Shown: positions 32,778 to 45,500, counted from the stretch's first letter. The stretch: 64,000 nt of DNA from Clytia hemisphaerica (GCA_902728285.1 CACVBU010001230.1:1-64000); one strand, 5' to 3'. Notes: generated by a model from the letters alone, not told the origin. Translations and numbers: made by a program.

Positions 32778-35700
32778 ATGGGTATGTATGCTGTGCTTTT
32801 CATTGTTAAATATTTACTTCACATTTACTACTATACTAATTTTAAGAGAACCTTTGGTTTGTTTTTGAGCCCAGTGTTATTAGCAAATTGTGTTACATTG
32901 GATCTTTTCAAATTCCAGAGAACGAATTTTGAAGCCTTTTCCCCTTTTTATGGTAGATAAATTAGTTTAATAGTCTTTATTGTTCAACAGGTACATAGAA
33001 CAACAAACAAACCTAGTTTTTACCTCATTCTCTATTTATTACAGGTGACAGTGAAGCTGCCAAACTACAGAAACATCTCAATTTATTACGCCAAGAATAT
33101 GTTAAATTACAAAATAAAACGCTTGATCTGGAACAAAAATTAGCAGCGGTGTCAGCTACTTCTGGAAATGTCTCTGAGGACACCTATGCATCACAGCTGT
33201 TGAAAACATCAAACGATTTACACGATAAAGAAACCTTCACGTAAATATTCAATTTAGTAGGGTTCCCCCTTAGCTTCCCGCTACATCTTAGGACTAGACC
33301 AAACTGATTTGATTCAAAAGTACAATGTATTTAAAACAAGGAGGACCCAAATAAGGCTGGTGAAAATTTTCTTGACAATTTGAGGTTTATAGGCAAAACT
33401 GTACGATAAGACAAGGACTAGAAAACAGCTTGAAAATCTGCCCTTATTTTCCCTTACAGTCACTATTAGGTAAAATACATTGTTCAATATTCTTTACTGA
33501 TTATTAGCATATGTTTTGACTGTCCTTTGCCAATTATGTGTTTGATCCAGTTGTGAGCTTTGCCTATAATGACTCTCCCTTTACAATTTTAAGTCTGTGC
33601 AATTTAATCTCTTGAGGGTTATAAAAGAAATCATTTCTAACCTTTCAGAATCAACTCAAACCAATGTAATAAAAAAATATAATAAAATGATGAATGCTCC
33701 ATCTGGCTCCATGGCTGCCCAAATTTCGGTGCCATTCAAGTTGTACAAACTGGAAAAAATTGTTTGCTCATTCTGCTTTGTTTCTACGTCTGCTTTTATA
33801 AGATCAAATAAAATCTTTAAACTTTATTTTTTTATCAATATTTGTAGGGACATTACAGTTTCTTTTTCTGGAAAGAAAGTCAGGGCACATAGAGTGATTC
33901 TGGCAGCAAGAAGTAAAAAATGGTGCACTGGAGATTTAGCTGACCAAAATGAAATTGAGCTGGAAGGTATCACTGACCTTTATATAACCCTGGACCAAGC
34001 AATATCTGCCATCTTTGATTGGAGTTTTTTTAGAATTGGTACCCAAAGAGAAGCCATTGCAATGCTGAAAATTAACGTCTAACGCCGCTACATCACCAAA
34101 AGAATTTGAGGGAAAGTAGACCTAACGCTCTCGATGCATTTACACCGCTATCGAGTAGTGCCGACATTAGGGTACCAATTTTCAAAAAACTCCGATCAAA
34201 GATTTTGCTTGGCTGGGATTGAGAAGCTTTGTCCAGGGTATATAAAGGTCAGTGGAAGGTATCCATCATATATCGTTCATATTTGAAATTCATTTGTTTA
34301 TAGCATACTACCACAAATTTTGCTATGAGGCAGTTATTTAATCTTGCAGTGTTGCCATTTGTAGATAAAAGCTCTGAATTTATACCTCGGAATCCCTAGT
34401 TAATAAAGTGTAATGAGGTGGTAGGGTAAAATTCACGTGCAAGAGAAATATCCATACGCAGACAAGTGTTTCATCCTTCCAAGGACTCATCAGTGAAGCC
34501 CCAGTAAACCAGCATAGAATGCTGCTGTCACCAGAGTGCTCAAAATACTGGGTGTTGAGCTTTGCATAATCGTTTGTGATGAGAGATATAAGCATGAGCA
34601 TGAGCCAGAATTATTATCTTAGTGTATCTTGGGCCAATTCCCAAGCTGAAGTTACATGTATGTCCATTTTTGCTGTTGACATAACTTCTTTTTATTACAT
34701 AGTCCATTCAATTATGGACATAAGATGAATTTATCTCAAGAGCAAAAATTTATGGACTGGGGAGCCAAAAAACAAAAAAATAAAAAATTCCAAAAATTGG
34801 ACATAGCTCCTTTTTATTCTACAGCAACGAAATGAGACCTCTAATTTATCATTATTGAATTTTATTTTTAATTAGAAAAGTGACGAGTCTCAAATAACTT
34901 TGAATATTTAAGTAGTACAGTTGCTTTTGAATTTCGAAAAGTAATCTCACTCATTCTGTCTCACTCCTAGAAGCCAGTGTAGAAGTGGGTACAGCGCTCA
35001 TGAAATGGGTGTACACTGACAAAGCAGATATAAGGACAGATGAGTCGTTCATCATGGATCTGGTGCGCGTGGCAAATAGATACTCTCTCGGTGGACTAAG
35101 GAACAGGTATTTATTATATAAATTGTCCTAATAATTTCTATAAATATTATCTCTTACAATCTTATATCGGACGGAGGATCGAGACAAAAATACCATTAGA
35201 TGCTAGAAATTTCCTCCCTTACAATCTTTATATATATCTGTTCTTCCTAGGCGTGAGGGGATCCAAAAATAATTTAAGTCTCTTGTTACACTGTGTACAC
35301 TTTCTCAGGGTGATCATACTGAAATTTTTACCACCATGAATACCATTTCTTTTAAAACCGTCATGCCTCTATTGTTTTCAGGTTTAAGAAGATCATAATT
35401 TTAGCCTAAGAACTTTTGCCTAACTGACGTACCTTAAGGGAAGAAATTTTCGCGAGAAGAAATTTTCGCGGAAGAAATTTTCGCGGAAGAAATTTTCGCG
35501 GAATTTAATTTCGCGAATTGGGGCGTAATTCGCGAAATTAAATTCCGCGAAACACACCAAAATTGTTAAATCGCGAAATTAAATTCCGCGAATTTCGATT
35601 TTTTTTCTTTTTCTTTTATTTTGTTGTTTTTGACCAGGTGTTACCAAAAAAGATCGACACAATTGATTTAAGCATTATAACGTATATCTTTTATCAAATA

Positions 35701-38700
35701 TAAACAAATATAAACAAGTCCGTGATGCTTAAAAGTTAATCTAAGTTGATAACTTCTTCTAAATCGCGAAATTAAATTCCGTGAAACTTTTGAAATCGGC
35801 TCATTCGCGAAATTAAATTCCGCGAAGTTTGCCATTTTCAAACTTTGATCCGCGAAATTAAATTCCGCGAAAATTTCTTCTCGCGAAAATTTCTTCCCTT
35901 AAGGTAGTCTACAAAACATTTTTCATACCCCTATTTTTTCCAGGTGTGAGAGAATCATAATTTTAGCCTCAGAACTGGCGTATTATTAACAACAGGCTCC
36001 ATGCAAAACATTCTAATTCTTCATATTGTTTCCAGGTGTGAGAGGATCTTAATGTCATCAGTATCTGTATCAAATTGTATACGTTACTATCAAACGGCTG
36101 AAGATATTGGAGCTACAGAATTGAAAAAATATTGTGCAGAGATCATCACAAATCATTGGGATGACTTGGAGACTAAAGACTTTGTCGGGATGAGTGCACC
36201 ACTTTTATACGATATGTTTAAATCGAAATCAAATTTTCCGCTTCACTTTGCTGTACGACATCATAGAGAAGATATTGTGTTTCTATACCTTATTGAATTT
36301 AATCTGCAGGTATAATAATTTTGTGTCTTTCTTTCTATTTACAATCTTCTACAAAATATCACCCTTGCAAATCAACTAAAATGTTCCCTCCCCCTTAAAC
36401 AACTTTGTTTTGGAAAACCTCCTAGGGTTGCCCGCTCACCTTCAATCTTTCTCTAATTGCTTAACACTTTGAAGCAAGAGAGGCATCAATTACCAGTCAA
36501 GGGTTGAACCCACGATCCTCATAGCATCAGCCCCCCCCCCCCTTATTTTTTTTTGGGGGGGGGGTAAGAAAAATTTTGGCCTTTAAAGAGCCTGGGGGCT
36601 AAAATTACCAAAATATTTGGGGGGGGCCTAGATTGTTGGGGGGACCTAGATGATCTGACTGAGACTCAGGGGGCTGTTCAGCTAATTTCAAAAGATCTCT
36701 TATCTCACTGTTAAATCAAATATAAAAAGCAAAAGATTTGTAAACGTAAATGTTAATACAAGTAAAATTGAGTTTTCATTTATCAGTACTGTACTCGCAT
36801 ATATTTTTTATTGACTTCTCTACAGGGGCGGGAGAACAATGTTTTTGTTTTTTCCCCAAGTGTTTAAGGGGACCTAGCACAAGGCAATTTTTTGGGGGGG
36901 GAGCTAAATTATTGGGGGGACCTTACTTTGTTGGGGGGACCTAAAACCTGGCTGAAGCTATGATCCTTCAGACTGTAGTGGAATCATCTACATATATATT
37001 ACAGTGCGCTTATCTATCTTAGTTAAATACTTTTAACCTCGCCTATCTTCATTCGACAGATACCAGGAAAACTGAACGAAGTAGAGCCTGAAACTGGTCT
37101 TACTCCTTTACAAATCGCACTAAACGAGCGTCAAGAGAGCATAGCAAACACACTGGTACAACACAACTGTGATATCAATTCGCCAAACTCTGAGGGGAAG
37201 ACACTATTGCACAGGTATGACACCACTCGTTTGCCTGGATACCAGTAGCGTGGTGGCAGGGGGAGGCAGAATTTTCGGAAATTGCCTCCCCAGTTTGCCC
37301 GACTTTTTTTCGACCCACCACGCTACTGCTGGACACCTCTATTTATTACCCTTAAACCTTTTCTTTGTTTGCTGAACAGAGAGATTTGTAAAAGGATCTT
37401 GGACACTGAAAAAGCCTTCGGCTCAAAAAATCTCTTTCTATCATAAATCCATATCAAAACGCTTAATCCTTCTCATAAAGCTTCATAAATTACAGTGGCG
37501 AATATCAAATTTTCCAATTTCCAAAATACCGTTTTTATCACATACTAATTTCCCTAAGGACATAAAAAATGTGATGTCATAATACAAAAGCCTCGTAATG
37601 AAGATAATAACTACTTCCAAGTTGATGATGATGATGATGATTTAACTAAGAATCTTTTACAGTAGTTTTCAATCTTTGGTATGAGTCGGCTTACTGCCTC
37701 AGGAAATGGAAACCTGTAAGTAAATTTACTAACTTTATTTGCTTCAAACTTCACAGGTCGATAGAGGATGGAGATAGCTATGCTGCCAACTTCTTGATCA
37801 AACAAGGAGCAGACGTGAAGGCAATCACTAGCGACAAGAACGAAACAACACTACACTTAGCTGCTTCCTTTCAGTACGGTTTGAATTTTTTACTTGATTA
37901 GGTGACTGAAGAGAGCATTGAAGACCTAATATACACTGGCTCATTGAGACAGGGGTGTATTTAGTATTACCTAGTATTACCTAGTATTACCACTTTAGAA
38001 AAGGGAAGTTGGGATAGGTAACCTATTATACACCCAACCTGCTTATCCTTAGTTAGGGATCGCTTATGGTATTGTGTAACCAGCACTCTTCATTAGTACA
38101 CCCCTGTATCAGTCCTTCATAAGTACACCCACTTTTTGAGATCTCAAATCGAACCCGAGAAAATTTTACTTTTTCATAGTCAACCCGGTGGATTTTAAGA
38201 CTTCACTGACTCATTGAGACAGGGGTGTTTTAGTATTACATACCTATTTCTATTCTAAAGTGAGGCGTATAGGAAAGAACTATTAGTATTACATACCTTA
38301 AAATGAGGCATTAGCAAAAAAGAAAGGAAAAGGTTTTTAAAAGAGAGGGATAAAAGGAATTATAAAAGAAATTTGCAACAATTTGAATTTTAAGAGTTTT
38401 TTTTCGTTTAAAAGTCTAATTGACCAGTAAACTTTCTGCAAGACTTGTTTGAGCTTCTGAAAGACGATTATTGGAATTAGGGTTTCTATGAAACTGATGC
38501 AACGAAAAGTGGGTTATAATAATGTAATCTTAATGGACCATGATTCTTAATGATTCTTTTTGTTTTATCCCCAGACCGATTTCAGGGCGTGCAGGTTCAG
38601 GCAAAATAGCCAGTGGAGAAGATATGGCTGGCGTTTGTCGATTGTTACTTGATTACGGTGTCAATATCAACAGCGTGGATGTCAGTGGAAAGTAAGTGTG

Positions 38701-39335
38701 CTTTTATTTACAACAGAACTATATCATGCTCCACTGGAACTGTTTTATCTCTTTTTCAAAAAGCAACAAAATGAGCAATATTATTTCGGCAATATGACGC
38801 CCCAGGACGATTTACTGGTCAGTTTTTTTGCGTTTGAATTTGTGGCGTTAGGCTGCAGCGAAATGTCTTTTAATAGCTTTTCTTAATAGCCTCATTTACA
38901 AAGGCTGGGATAAATTTCATTGGTAAAGTGAAGCTAAACACTTCACTTTGTATGTCAAACTTTCCCTTCTCAGTCAACTCTGCAAAGCATTTGACCCATG
39001 TCCATAATCGCCAGTGAAATCACTACTAACTTACTGCCGCGCTTGTATACTATACTCAGCAATTTCATGTATTTGCAGTTAATTGAGGACGCAAGATTAA
39101 CTGAAGCGATTTGGAATTACCTGCAGTTCTGAGACGCAAAACCGAGAACGGTAAAAGTGCTAATTTACCGTCGTCCTCAGTTGGTCAGGATCTAGTCAAT
39201 TAGAACCTTGCCGTGTCCGTCCCAGAAAGACACACATACATATTAACTCGGTCTTATCTTTTGTAGAACGGCCATACATAGATCGATCGAATCAAAAACG
39301 GAGGATGTGTTTTCCGTTCTTTTGGCTGACAAAGA
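32778..39335 (+). CDS. ANKFY1: ANKFY1 (Rabankyrin-5) orthologue, exons 1-9
   Basis: Rabankyrin-5 is a PI3P- and Rab5-associated endosomal protein that acts in macropinocytosis and endosome sorting. Coding exons: 32778-32781 (ATGG), 33045-33240, 33848-33966, 34971-35106, 36036-36309, 37060-37214, 37757-37873, 38575-38691, 39267-39335. All have GT/AG borders and all phases fit. The N-terminus (MGDSEAAKLQKHL) is a coiled coil. The BTB domain spans about residues 68-152 (DITVSFSGKK, AHRVILAARS, ALMKWVYTD). A BACK-like segment follows (CIRYYQTAEDIGA, CAEII..HWDDL), and ankyrin repeats start at about 217 (FPLHFAVRHHREDIVFLYLIE, PGKLNEVE). The order of blocks follows vertebrate ANKFY1 as I know it. 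The start is chosen because ATGG joined to exon 2 gives the conserved N-terminus; an upstream 5'UTR exon is likely. Confidence 0.93.
33963..34262. mobile_element. hAT-like MITE (33971-34254) inserted on the exon 3 splice donor
   Basis: Terminal inverted repeats begin CACTGACCTTTATATA and end TATATAAAGGTCAGTG (16 bp perfect, about 28 bp with mismatches). They are flanked by the 8-bp duplication GAAGGTAT at 33963-33970 and 34255-34262; an 8-bp duplication is typical of hAT elements. The element is 284 bp with no transposase. The duplicated bases contain the exon end and donor of ANKFY1 exon 3 (GAAG|GTAT). A related element is at 49434-58887. Confidence 0.92.
35430..35906. mobile_element. MITE with CCTTAAGGG termini and TTTCGCG internal repeats
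   Basis: Terminal inverted repeats of about 40 bp start ACCTTAAGGGAAGAAATT and end with the reverse complement, probably with a TA target. The interior is made of repeated TTTCGCGGAAG and GCGAAATTAAATTCC modules in both orientations. It lies in ANKFY1 intron 4, between two partial duplicates of the exon 5 acceptor. Confidence 0.8.
36520..36962. mobile_element. MITE-like element with C/G runs (CATAGC...GCTATG)
   Basis: The left end CATAGCATCAGCC followed by a run of C mirrors the right end GGCTGAAGCTATG. Inside are several GGGGGGACCTA modules. It sits in ANKFY1 intron 5. Relationship to the 45693 element (CATAG plus C run) is possible but unproven. Confidence 0.6.
37242..37331. repeat. Foldback element just after ANKFY1 exon 6
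   Basis: AGTAGCGTGGTGG (37244-37256) is the exact reverse complement of CCACCACGCTACT (37315-37327), with a second inverted pair GGGAGGCA/TGCCTCCC inside. It starts 28 bp after the exon 6 donor. Confidence 0.7.
39157..39225. repeat. Dispersed repeat, copy 2 (partner at 1040-1115)
   Basis: Shares TTGGTCAGGATCTAGTCAA and the following TTAGAACCTTGCCG segment with the copy near the start of the window. It lies in intron 8, shortly before exon 9. Confidence 0.6.
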
Positions 39336-39590
39336 GTAAGTACTATATCTTTTCACCTCCGTTTACCTTTAGGTATGTATTAATTCTTTTTATATTTGAA
39401 ATTCTTAGATCAAAAATGATGATGGGTGGATTAAAATCTTTTCTCTGCTTTGTCTTTTTGCCCGTTTTAAGGGGTAGATTAAAGTATATAAAGTCGGTGT
39501 AAAAGGATTTTAGACAATGGCAATTTTAGTCAAAAACTTTTTTTGGTTATTGCAATCGGGTTCAAATTTATCACTGATCAAATGCATAGA

Positions 39591-39816
39591 TTTATAAAGC
39601 CGAATGGGCTAGATATCGTGCTTTTGCTGAAAAGTGTGCCGGGGTTAGGTGGGAAATCCTACTTAAGTCACGTGACATTACAATATAATTTCAGCGCTTG
39701 ACCAATCAGAACCTTCGCGGGTTTTCGAAAACAATATCAGCAATATTTTTTGCAATATTCACTTTTTTGCTTAGAAGAGCTTAAAGCACGACATCTAGCC
39801 CTTCGGGCTTTATAAA
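39591..39816. mobile_element. MITE with TTTATAAAGCCC termini
   Basis: Imperfect terminal inverted repeats of about 40 bp: TTTATAAAGCCGAATGGGCT on the left and AGCCCTTCGGGCTTTATAAA on the right, extending to matching GTGCTTT segments inside. Located in ANKFY1 intron 9. Confidence 0.75.
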
Positions 39817-39867
39817 TATATGGTCAAATGATGTTGAAATATCACTTATCTGTGTGTGTCAATTCAA

Positions 39868-40290
39868 TAGGGACCTTTAGCATCTAGGACGGCGACTTGA
39901 ATGAGGACGTAAAGTAAATCTTAAAATCAAATGGCAAATTTTATCCGATTTTACATAGATTTAATATCGCATGGAAAAATTTGAGTTTAGGAAAGTTTTT
40001 ATAAACAATGACGTTATAATTCTCGAGGGATTCATACAATTTAAAACTATTGTGCTTTTCTTTTACCGCCTTCGTCCCAAAGACTACATCAAAAAAGAAT
40101 TTTCAAGTCGTCTTGAGATTTGAAAACGTCTATTAATTACCCTATTAAAATTCACTATTCTCATGAGAAAATTGATATGAAAAGAATAGAACCTAGCTGC
40201 AATCTTTATATTAATCCCCTAGGGGCTTTCTTTTTATTCAATCCTGCCGTACATTTTTAAAGTCGCCGTCCTCAATGCTAAAGGTCCCTA
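39868..40290. mobile_element. MITE with TAGGGACCTTTAGCAT termini
   Basis: The left end TAGGGACCTTTAGCAT and the right end ATGCTAAAGGTCCCTA are perfectly complementary, and similarity extends through AGGACGGCGACTT. It is about 423 bp with no coding capacity, in ANKFY1 intron 9, and probably has a TA target. Confidence 0.85.
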
Positions 40291-42046
40291 ATGGCCCCGC
40301 ACAGCGGACGTTATATGACTAGAGCCTATAATCCCTAGTTTGATTCGCAAACCTCTATATATATATCTCCTATATAGGTTTGCTTAATAGTGTACGGCTT
40401 GCCTTCCCGCTATGGTGGCTCTATGGTGGCCGATTTTACTTTTTTTGGCGAGTTACGGAAAGGGACGAGTTTTATATGGCGAGTCAGAAAATAATAAAGA
40501 TAAAAAAGAGACAAAGTCACAAAAATATGTTCTGTCTTCACTTTGACTTATTTTATAACAGTAAGAGAGTCTGGATAAAAAAAATTATGAAAAAGTGTAA
40601 AACAGTGTATTTTATAAAAAAACCTAGTTCTTTGAGTTCTATAAACATCAGCTTTCTGACTTCAATCTCACATTGTACAGGAAGTCAGAGAAAAGATCAA
40701 AACAAAGAATCCATAAAAAAGAAAGCACTCTGTTCTAAAAATACAACTCCTCTTGCATCAATCTCAACAATCCTCTCGCATCCCTATAATAGTATTGAAT
40801 AAGGTTTTTTTCTCTTGTTGAGGTAAAGAAACTATACAAAAAAATTGAAAGAAGAAACCATTGTAAAATGGGTTTTGAGATCAGAGAAAATTTGTACCTT
40901 GAAACCGTTAAGAATGTAGAAAATATTAGATGTATCACCAAGACATCTAAGAACTACCAACTAAAATCATCTCCTCTAATATTTGAGTCTGACTGAGTCT
41001 TTCGGGTCTGCGAAAAGTCAAAACAAAAACTCAATCTCTCCAAAATTCTCGAAACCGACAAAAATATGAGAAATATTTAATCACAGCTGCACGGTTCATG
41101 CTTTTCGGAATGATATACCAAGAAGGCCAAACTAGAGGTATGAACCCTTGTCCAGAGTCAGTTTTTGATGGCTAAAACTTGAGAAAAAACTTACAAAAAA
41201 TTGACTTTAAAACTCTTTTAAAGTAGCTTTGAAAACTTAAGAAATCTTCCAGAAAACCAAAGAATCTTGCTCTCTAACAAAGAACAAAGTAAATTTGACA
41301 TACCTGTTGCTTTGTTCAAGATCTTGTAACCAAAACAATCCAAAACATCAGCCAAAATCAAAACAAACATATAATCTTAATTTGAATCATTATTTCATGC
41401 AACTGAGACACAACTTTCCCTTGATGCATTCCATAGATACAACTGAACATAAATTTACACATACAAAGCTTTTAACTCTAAAATTATAACTTCCAAAAAC
41501 CAAAATAAACTCCAAAAAAGAGAAAATCTCTACTTCGCTTCGGCAGCCATGTTGAATTCAAAATGTGAACAATCAAGCAAGCCTGTATCAAACTAGCACG
41601 TACATTTTTAATATCGCTATCAATAATGAAAATATTTGTTATTAGTTTGTTACAGACTATGAAAAATCTAAATCGTAACGGGGAGAGTTTCTTCACAAAT
41701 TCATCATCATAAGCACTCGCCAGCTAAAAAGGGTTGTTCGCCGAAATTCGGCGAGAAGCGGCATATTCTGGGAAAGAGGATCTACCATGTTTTAAGCAGC
41801 CTCTATAAGAAACTTTTTTCGCTAGAAGATGAGCATCCATGCAAATTATCACATGATTTGGTACAGGCTAGCAGTAGATCCATGTTTCGTTGGTCTTCGA
41901 AATTATCACATGGTTTGGTACAGGCTAGATAGATCCATGTTTCGTTGGTCTTCAAGAACAAGCGTTAAAACGATAAATTAGATCGATGCTGGACTAAATA
42001 CCCCTTAAAATACGAAGAGAAACCGAAAATAGGTTAGAAAAATAAG
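40291..42046. other. Intron 9 sequence without a recognised gene
   Basis: AT-rich non-coding sequence. Around 41865-41955 an imperfect direct repeat (ATTATCACATG-TTTGGTACAGGCTAG, then ATCCATGTTTCGTTGGTCTTC) occurs twice. The open frame at 40380-40802 has no recognisable features and low-complexity Lys/Ser content, so I do not call it. Confidence 0.5.
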
Positions 42047-42083
42047 TTTATTGAGAATAATTTTAGATTTTTATAAATTTATT
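42047..42083 (-). promoter_or_regulatory. Candidate polyadenylation signals of the antisense repeat gene
   Basis: On the minus strand AATAAA occurs at 42052-42047 and again at 42083-42078, about 480-510 bases after the stop codon of the minus-strand gene at 42560. Confidence 0.5.
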
Positions 42084-42559
42084 CAAAGAAAATAATAGTA
42101 GTGGATATGACAAGAAAAATTATATACAATATACACAGCAATCGTATCAATATGCAAAGAAACAAACAAAGAAACTTTGTTTCGACATTCTAAACTCACT
42201 GAGGTACCATCAAAAGACAAAGCCACTAGCAGGGATCAGGCAATATTCATACAATTTGAATCTCATGCTCTTAATATTGGAGGCTACTTAAATATACCAA
42301 CAGCAAGGTGGCCAAAACTTTTTTGAGGCGGATATAAGATGTTGATGGTTTCATAAGTCCTTTCCACCTTTTGCCGATGAGATATTTAATTAGTCGAGCA
42401 ATGATATAAGCATAAGGTCCAAAGGGCATGAATAGTTCTGTTTCCCTGCTAGTCTCTTTTACTTAATTGATGATCTTCAGAGAGAATAGAATATAGATAC
42501 AAAATTTTTTTCGTTCCTTTCTTCACATTTCGATACAATTGCTTTTGAAAACTTTAATT

Positions 42560-45500
42560 TTAGTAGAATCTTTCAAAAAAGTCGTTCAATAAGGTATACC
42601 ACATGGTACGGCGTGGTTTCTGATTTTGCCGTGCAGATTCGACGGTATCTTTGTTGGATGATGATGACCCAGACTCGGCATTATGGTCATTAGAGGGAGT
42701 ATCATTCAAATGGTCAGGTTGGGCCTGGTTAACATCACAAGCTGATGCTACGTGCTCCATGTGGGCAGATTTTGTTTGCTCCACATCACAGACTGGTACT
42801 ACGTCCTCCATGTGGGCAGATTTGGTCTGCTGGACATTGCTAACTGATGATACGTCCTCCATGTGGGCAGATTTGGTCTGCTGGACATCGCTAACTGATG
42901 ATACGTCCTCCATGTGGGCAGATTTGGTCTGCTGGACATTACAGACTGGTGCTACGTCCTCCTTTTGGGCAGATTTGGTTTGCTCCACATCACAGACTGG
43001 TACTACGTGCTCCATGTGGGCAGATTTGGTCTGCTGGACATTGCTAACTGATGATACGTGCTCCATGTGGGCAGATTTGGTCTGCTGGACATTGCTAACT
43101 GATGATACGTGCTCCATGTGGGCGGATATGGTTTGCTCCACATCACAGACTGGTGCTACGTCCTCCATGTGGGCAGATTGGGTCTGCTGGACATTGCTAA
43201 CTGATGATACGTGCTCCATGTGGGCAGATTTGGTTTCTTCCATATCGCAGACTGGTGCTACGTCCTCCATGTGGGCCGATTTGGTCTGCTGGACATTGCT
43301 AACTGATGGTACGTCCTCCATGTGGGCAGATTTGGTTTCTTCCACATCGCAGACTGGTGCTACGTCCTCCATGTGGGCAGATTTGGTATGCTGAACATTG
43401 CTAACTGATGGTACGTCCTCCATGTGGGCAGATTTGGTCTGCTGGACATTGCTAACTGATGATACGTGCTCCATGTGGGCAGATTTGGTTTCTTCCACAT
43501 CGCAGACTGGTGCTACGTCCTCCATTTGGGCAGATTTGGTCTGCTGGATATTGCTAACTGATGGTACGTCCTCCATGTGGGCAGATTTGGTCTGCTGGAC
43601 ATTGCTAACTGATGATACGTGCTCCATGTGGGCAGATTTGGTTTCTTCCACATCGCAGACTGGTGCTACGTCCTCCATGTGGGCAGATTTTGTTTCTTCC
43701 ACATTGCTAACTGATGGTACGTCCTCCATGTGGGCAGATTTGGTTTGCTCCACATCACAGACTGGTGCTACGTGCTCCATTTGGGCAGATTTGGTCTGCT
43801 GGACATTGCTAGCTGATGATACGTCCTCCATGTGGGCAGATTTGGTCTGCTGGACATTGCTAACTGATGATACGTCCTCCATGTGGGCAGATTTGGTCTG
43901 CTGGACATTGCTAACTGATGATACGTGCTCCATGTGGGCAGATTTGGTTTGCTCCACATCACAGACTGGTGCTACGTCCTCCATGTGGGCAGATTTGGTT
44001 TGCTCCACATCACTAACTGATGATACGTCCTCCATGTGGGCAGATTTGGTTTGCTCCACATCACAGACTGGTGCTACGTGCTCCATGTGGACAGATTCGG
44101 TTTGCTCCACATCACAGACTGATGATACGTCCTCCATGTGGGCAGATTTGGTTTGCTCCACATCACAGACTGGTGCTACGTGCTCCATGTGGGCAGATTT
44201 GGTCTGCTGGACATTGCTAACTGAAGATACGTCCTCCATGTGGGCAGATTTGGTCTGCTGGACATTGCTAACTAATGATACGTCCTCCATATGGGCAGAT
44301 TTGGTCTGCTGGACATTGCTAACTGATGATACGTGCTCCATGTGGGCAGATTTGGTCTGCTGGACATTGCTAACTGATGATACGTGTTCAACGTGTTCAG
44401 GTTGTGTCTGTTGACTAGCGGAGGATGGAAAAGTTACAGACATCTTGCTACAAAGGAAAAGATAACGAATCTTGTCATTTAAAACAAAAGATAAACCCAC
44501 TACTCTACCGGGGAAAAACGTTTGGGTTCTAATTAGTCAGGGAGCAGATGTAGCAAAAACAAGTGCGAGAAGATTAGAAAATTTTTTTGAAAAAGTGAAA
44601 ATACATTGAGTAAAAAAACATTCCTCAAGCAAAGAGACTTACTCTTTCGACTGTTTTTATGTTTATGATAAATAGAACGTTTTCTATCTTATAATTAAAA
44701 ATTTAAAATTTTCTCGAAATCAAATTTGCTATTTTTTCGTTTACAAAAGCACTGTGAGGTTTGCAGGATATCGCTTCATAAGAAAGTAGTTTTAAATTTA
44801 TCTGACTTAGCATGAAGACACTGCCTAAAATATGGTCCTTTTATTCCCGTATGAAACCTTTAATCCTAATTTTGTCGCTTTTCCCAGACCAAAATGTTAA
44901 ACTCGTCACAATTCGAAAATTTACAATTTAGTCACTCAACCGGACTAAACTCTACAACAAAAATATTTCACTATCCCGAAAATAAATCTTCTAATTCGAT
45001 TTTTAAAATCATTACACTGCTGTTTAATCTAATTTTGAAACTCAACTGAATAGATGCATTTCACAGTCGAAATGAATTGGCAATCAGGACTGGTTACGCT
45101 CTAGTAACTACTTACGGTTAGCTTGACGCAAAAATCTTCAAAATATTTTAAAATTTTGGGCCAATAGAAAATCGTCATTAACGCGCAGTGGTCTTGATTA
45201 CCCATTACAGTTTGCGATTGTGAAATAACCTTTTGAAAGGTTGTTTATGTTCGACAACAATTAATCGAGTCAAGTCATAATGGTAGACTTAGATGTGAAC
45301 GAGTTCAAAAAAGAATCACATACCTTTTGACAAGCGCTCTTTCTCTTAATTGGTGTTTAGCTTCCTCCAATAAGAAAATCAATTTCGAGCATTCCGTGCT
45401 CAACTTATCAATGTGTTGTGATTGTGAGGCGATAGTTAGATTCCTCGCTTCTATCTCAGCCGTAAAGACATTAGACATTGTTGTCTTAAGGCTTATCACT

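Noticed and set aside
33967-34082. Open frame continuing the BTB exon to a stop at 34082 as the true end of the protein
   Set aside because: These residues come from the hAT MITE. The donor at 33966 joins in phase to the BTB continuation at 34971.
36490-36520. tRNA-like B box in the TTGAACCC segment, and a similar one near 59970
   Set aside because: Only a B-box-like motif is visible, with no A box or arms that fold; likely decayed SINE sequence.
42651-44414. Plus-strand open frames across the 51-bp repeats as a separate gene
   Set aside because: They are a periodicity artefact: the unit length is a multiple of three. The minus-strand frame has splice sites, unique flanking exons and a polyadenylation signal; the plus-strand frames have none.
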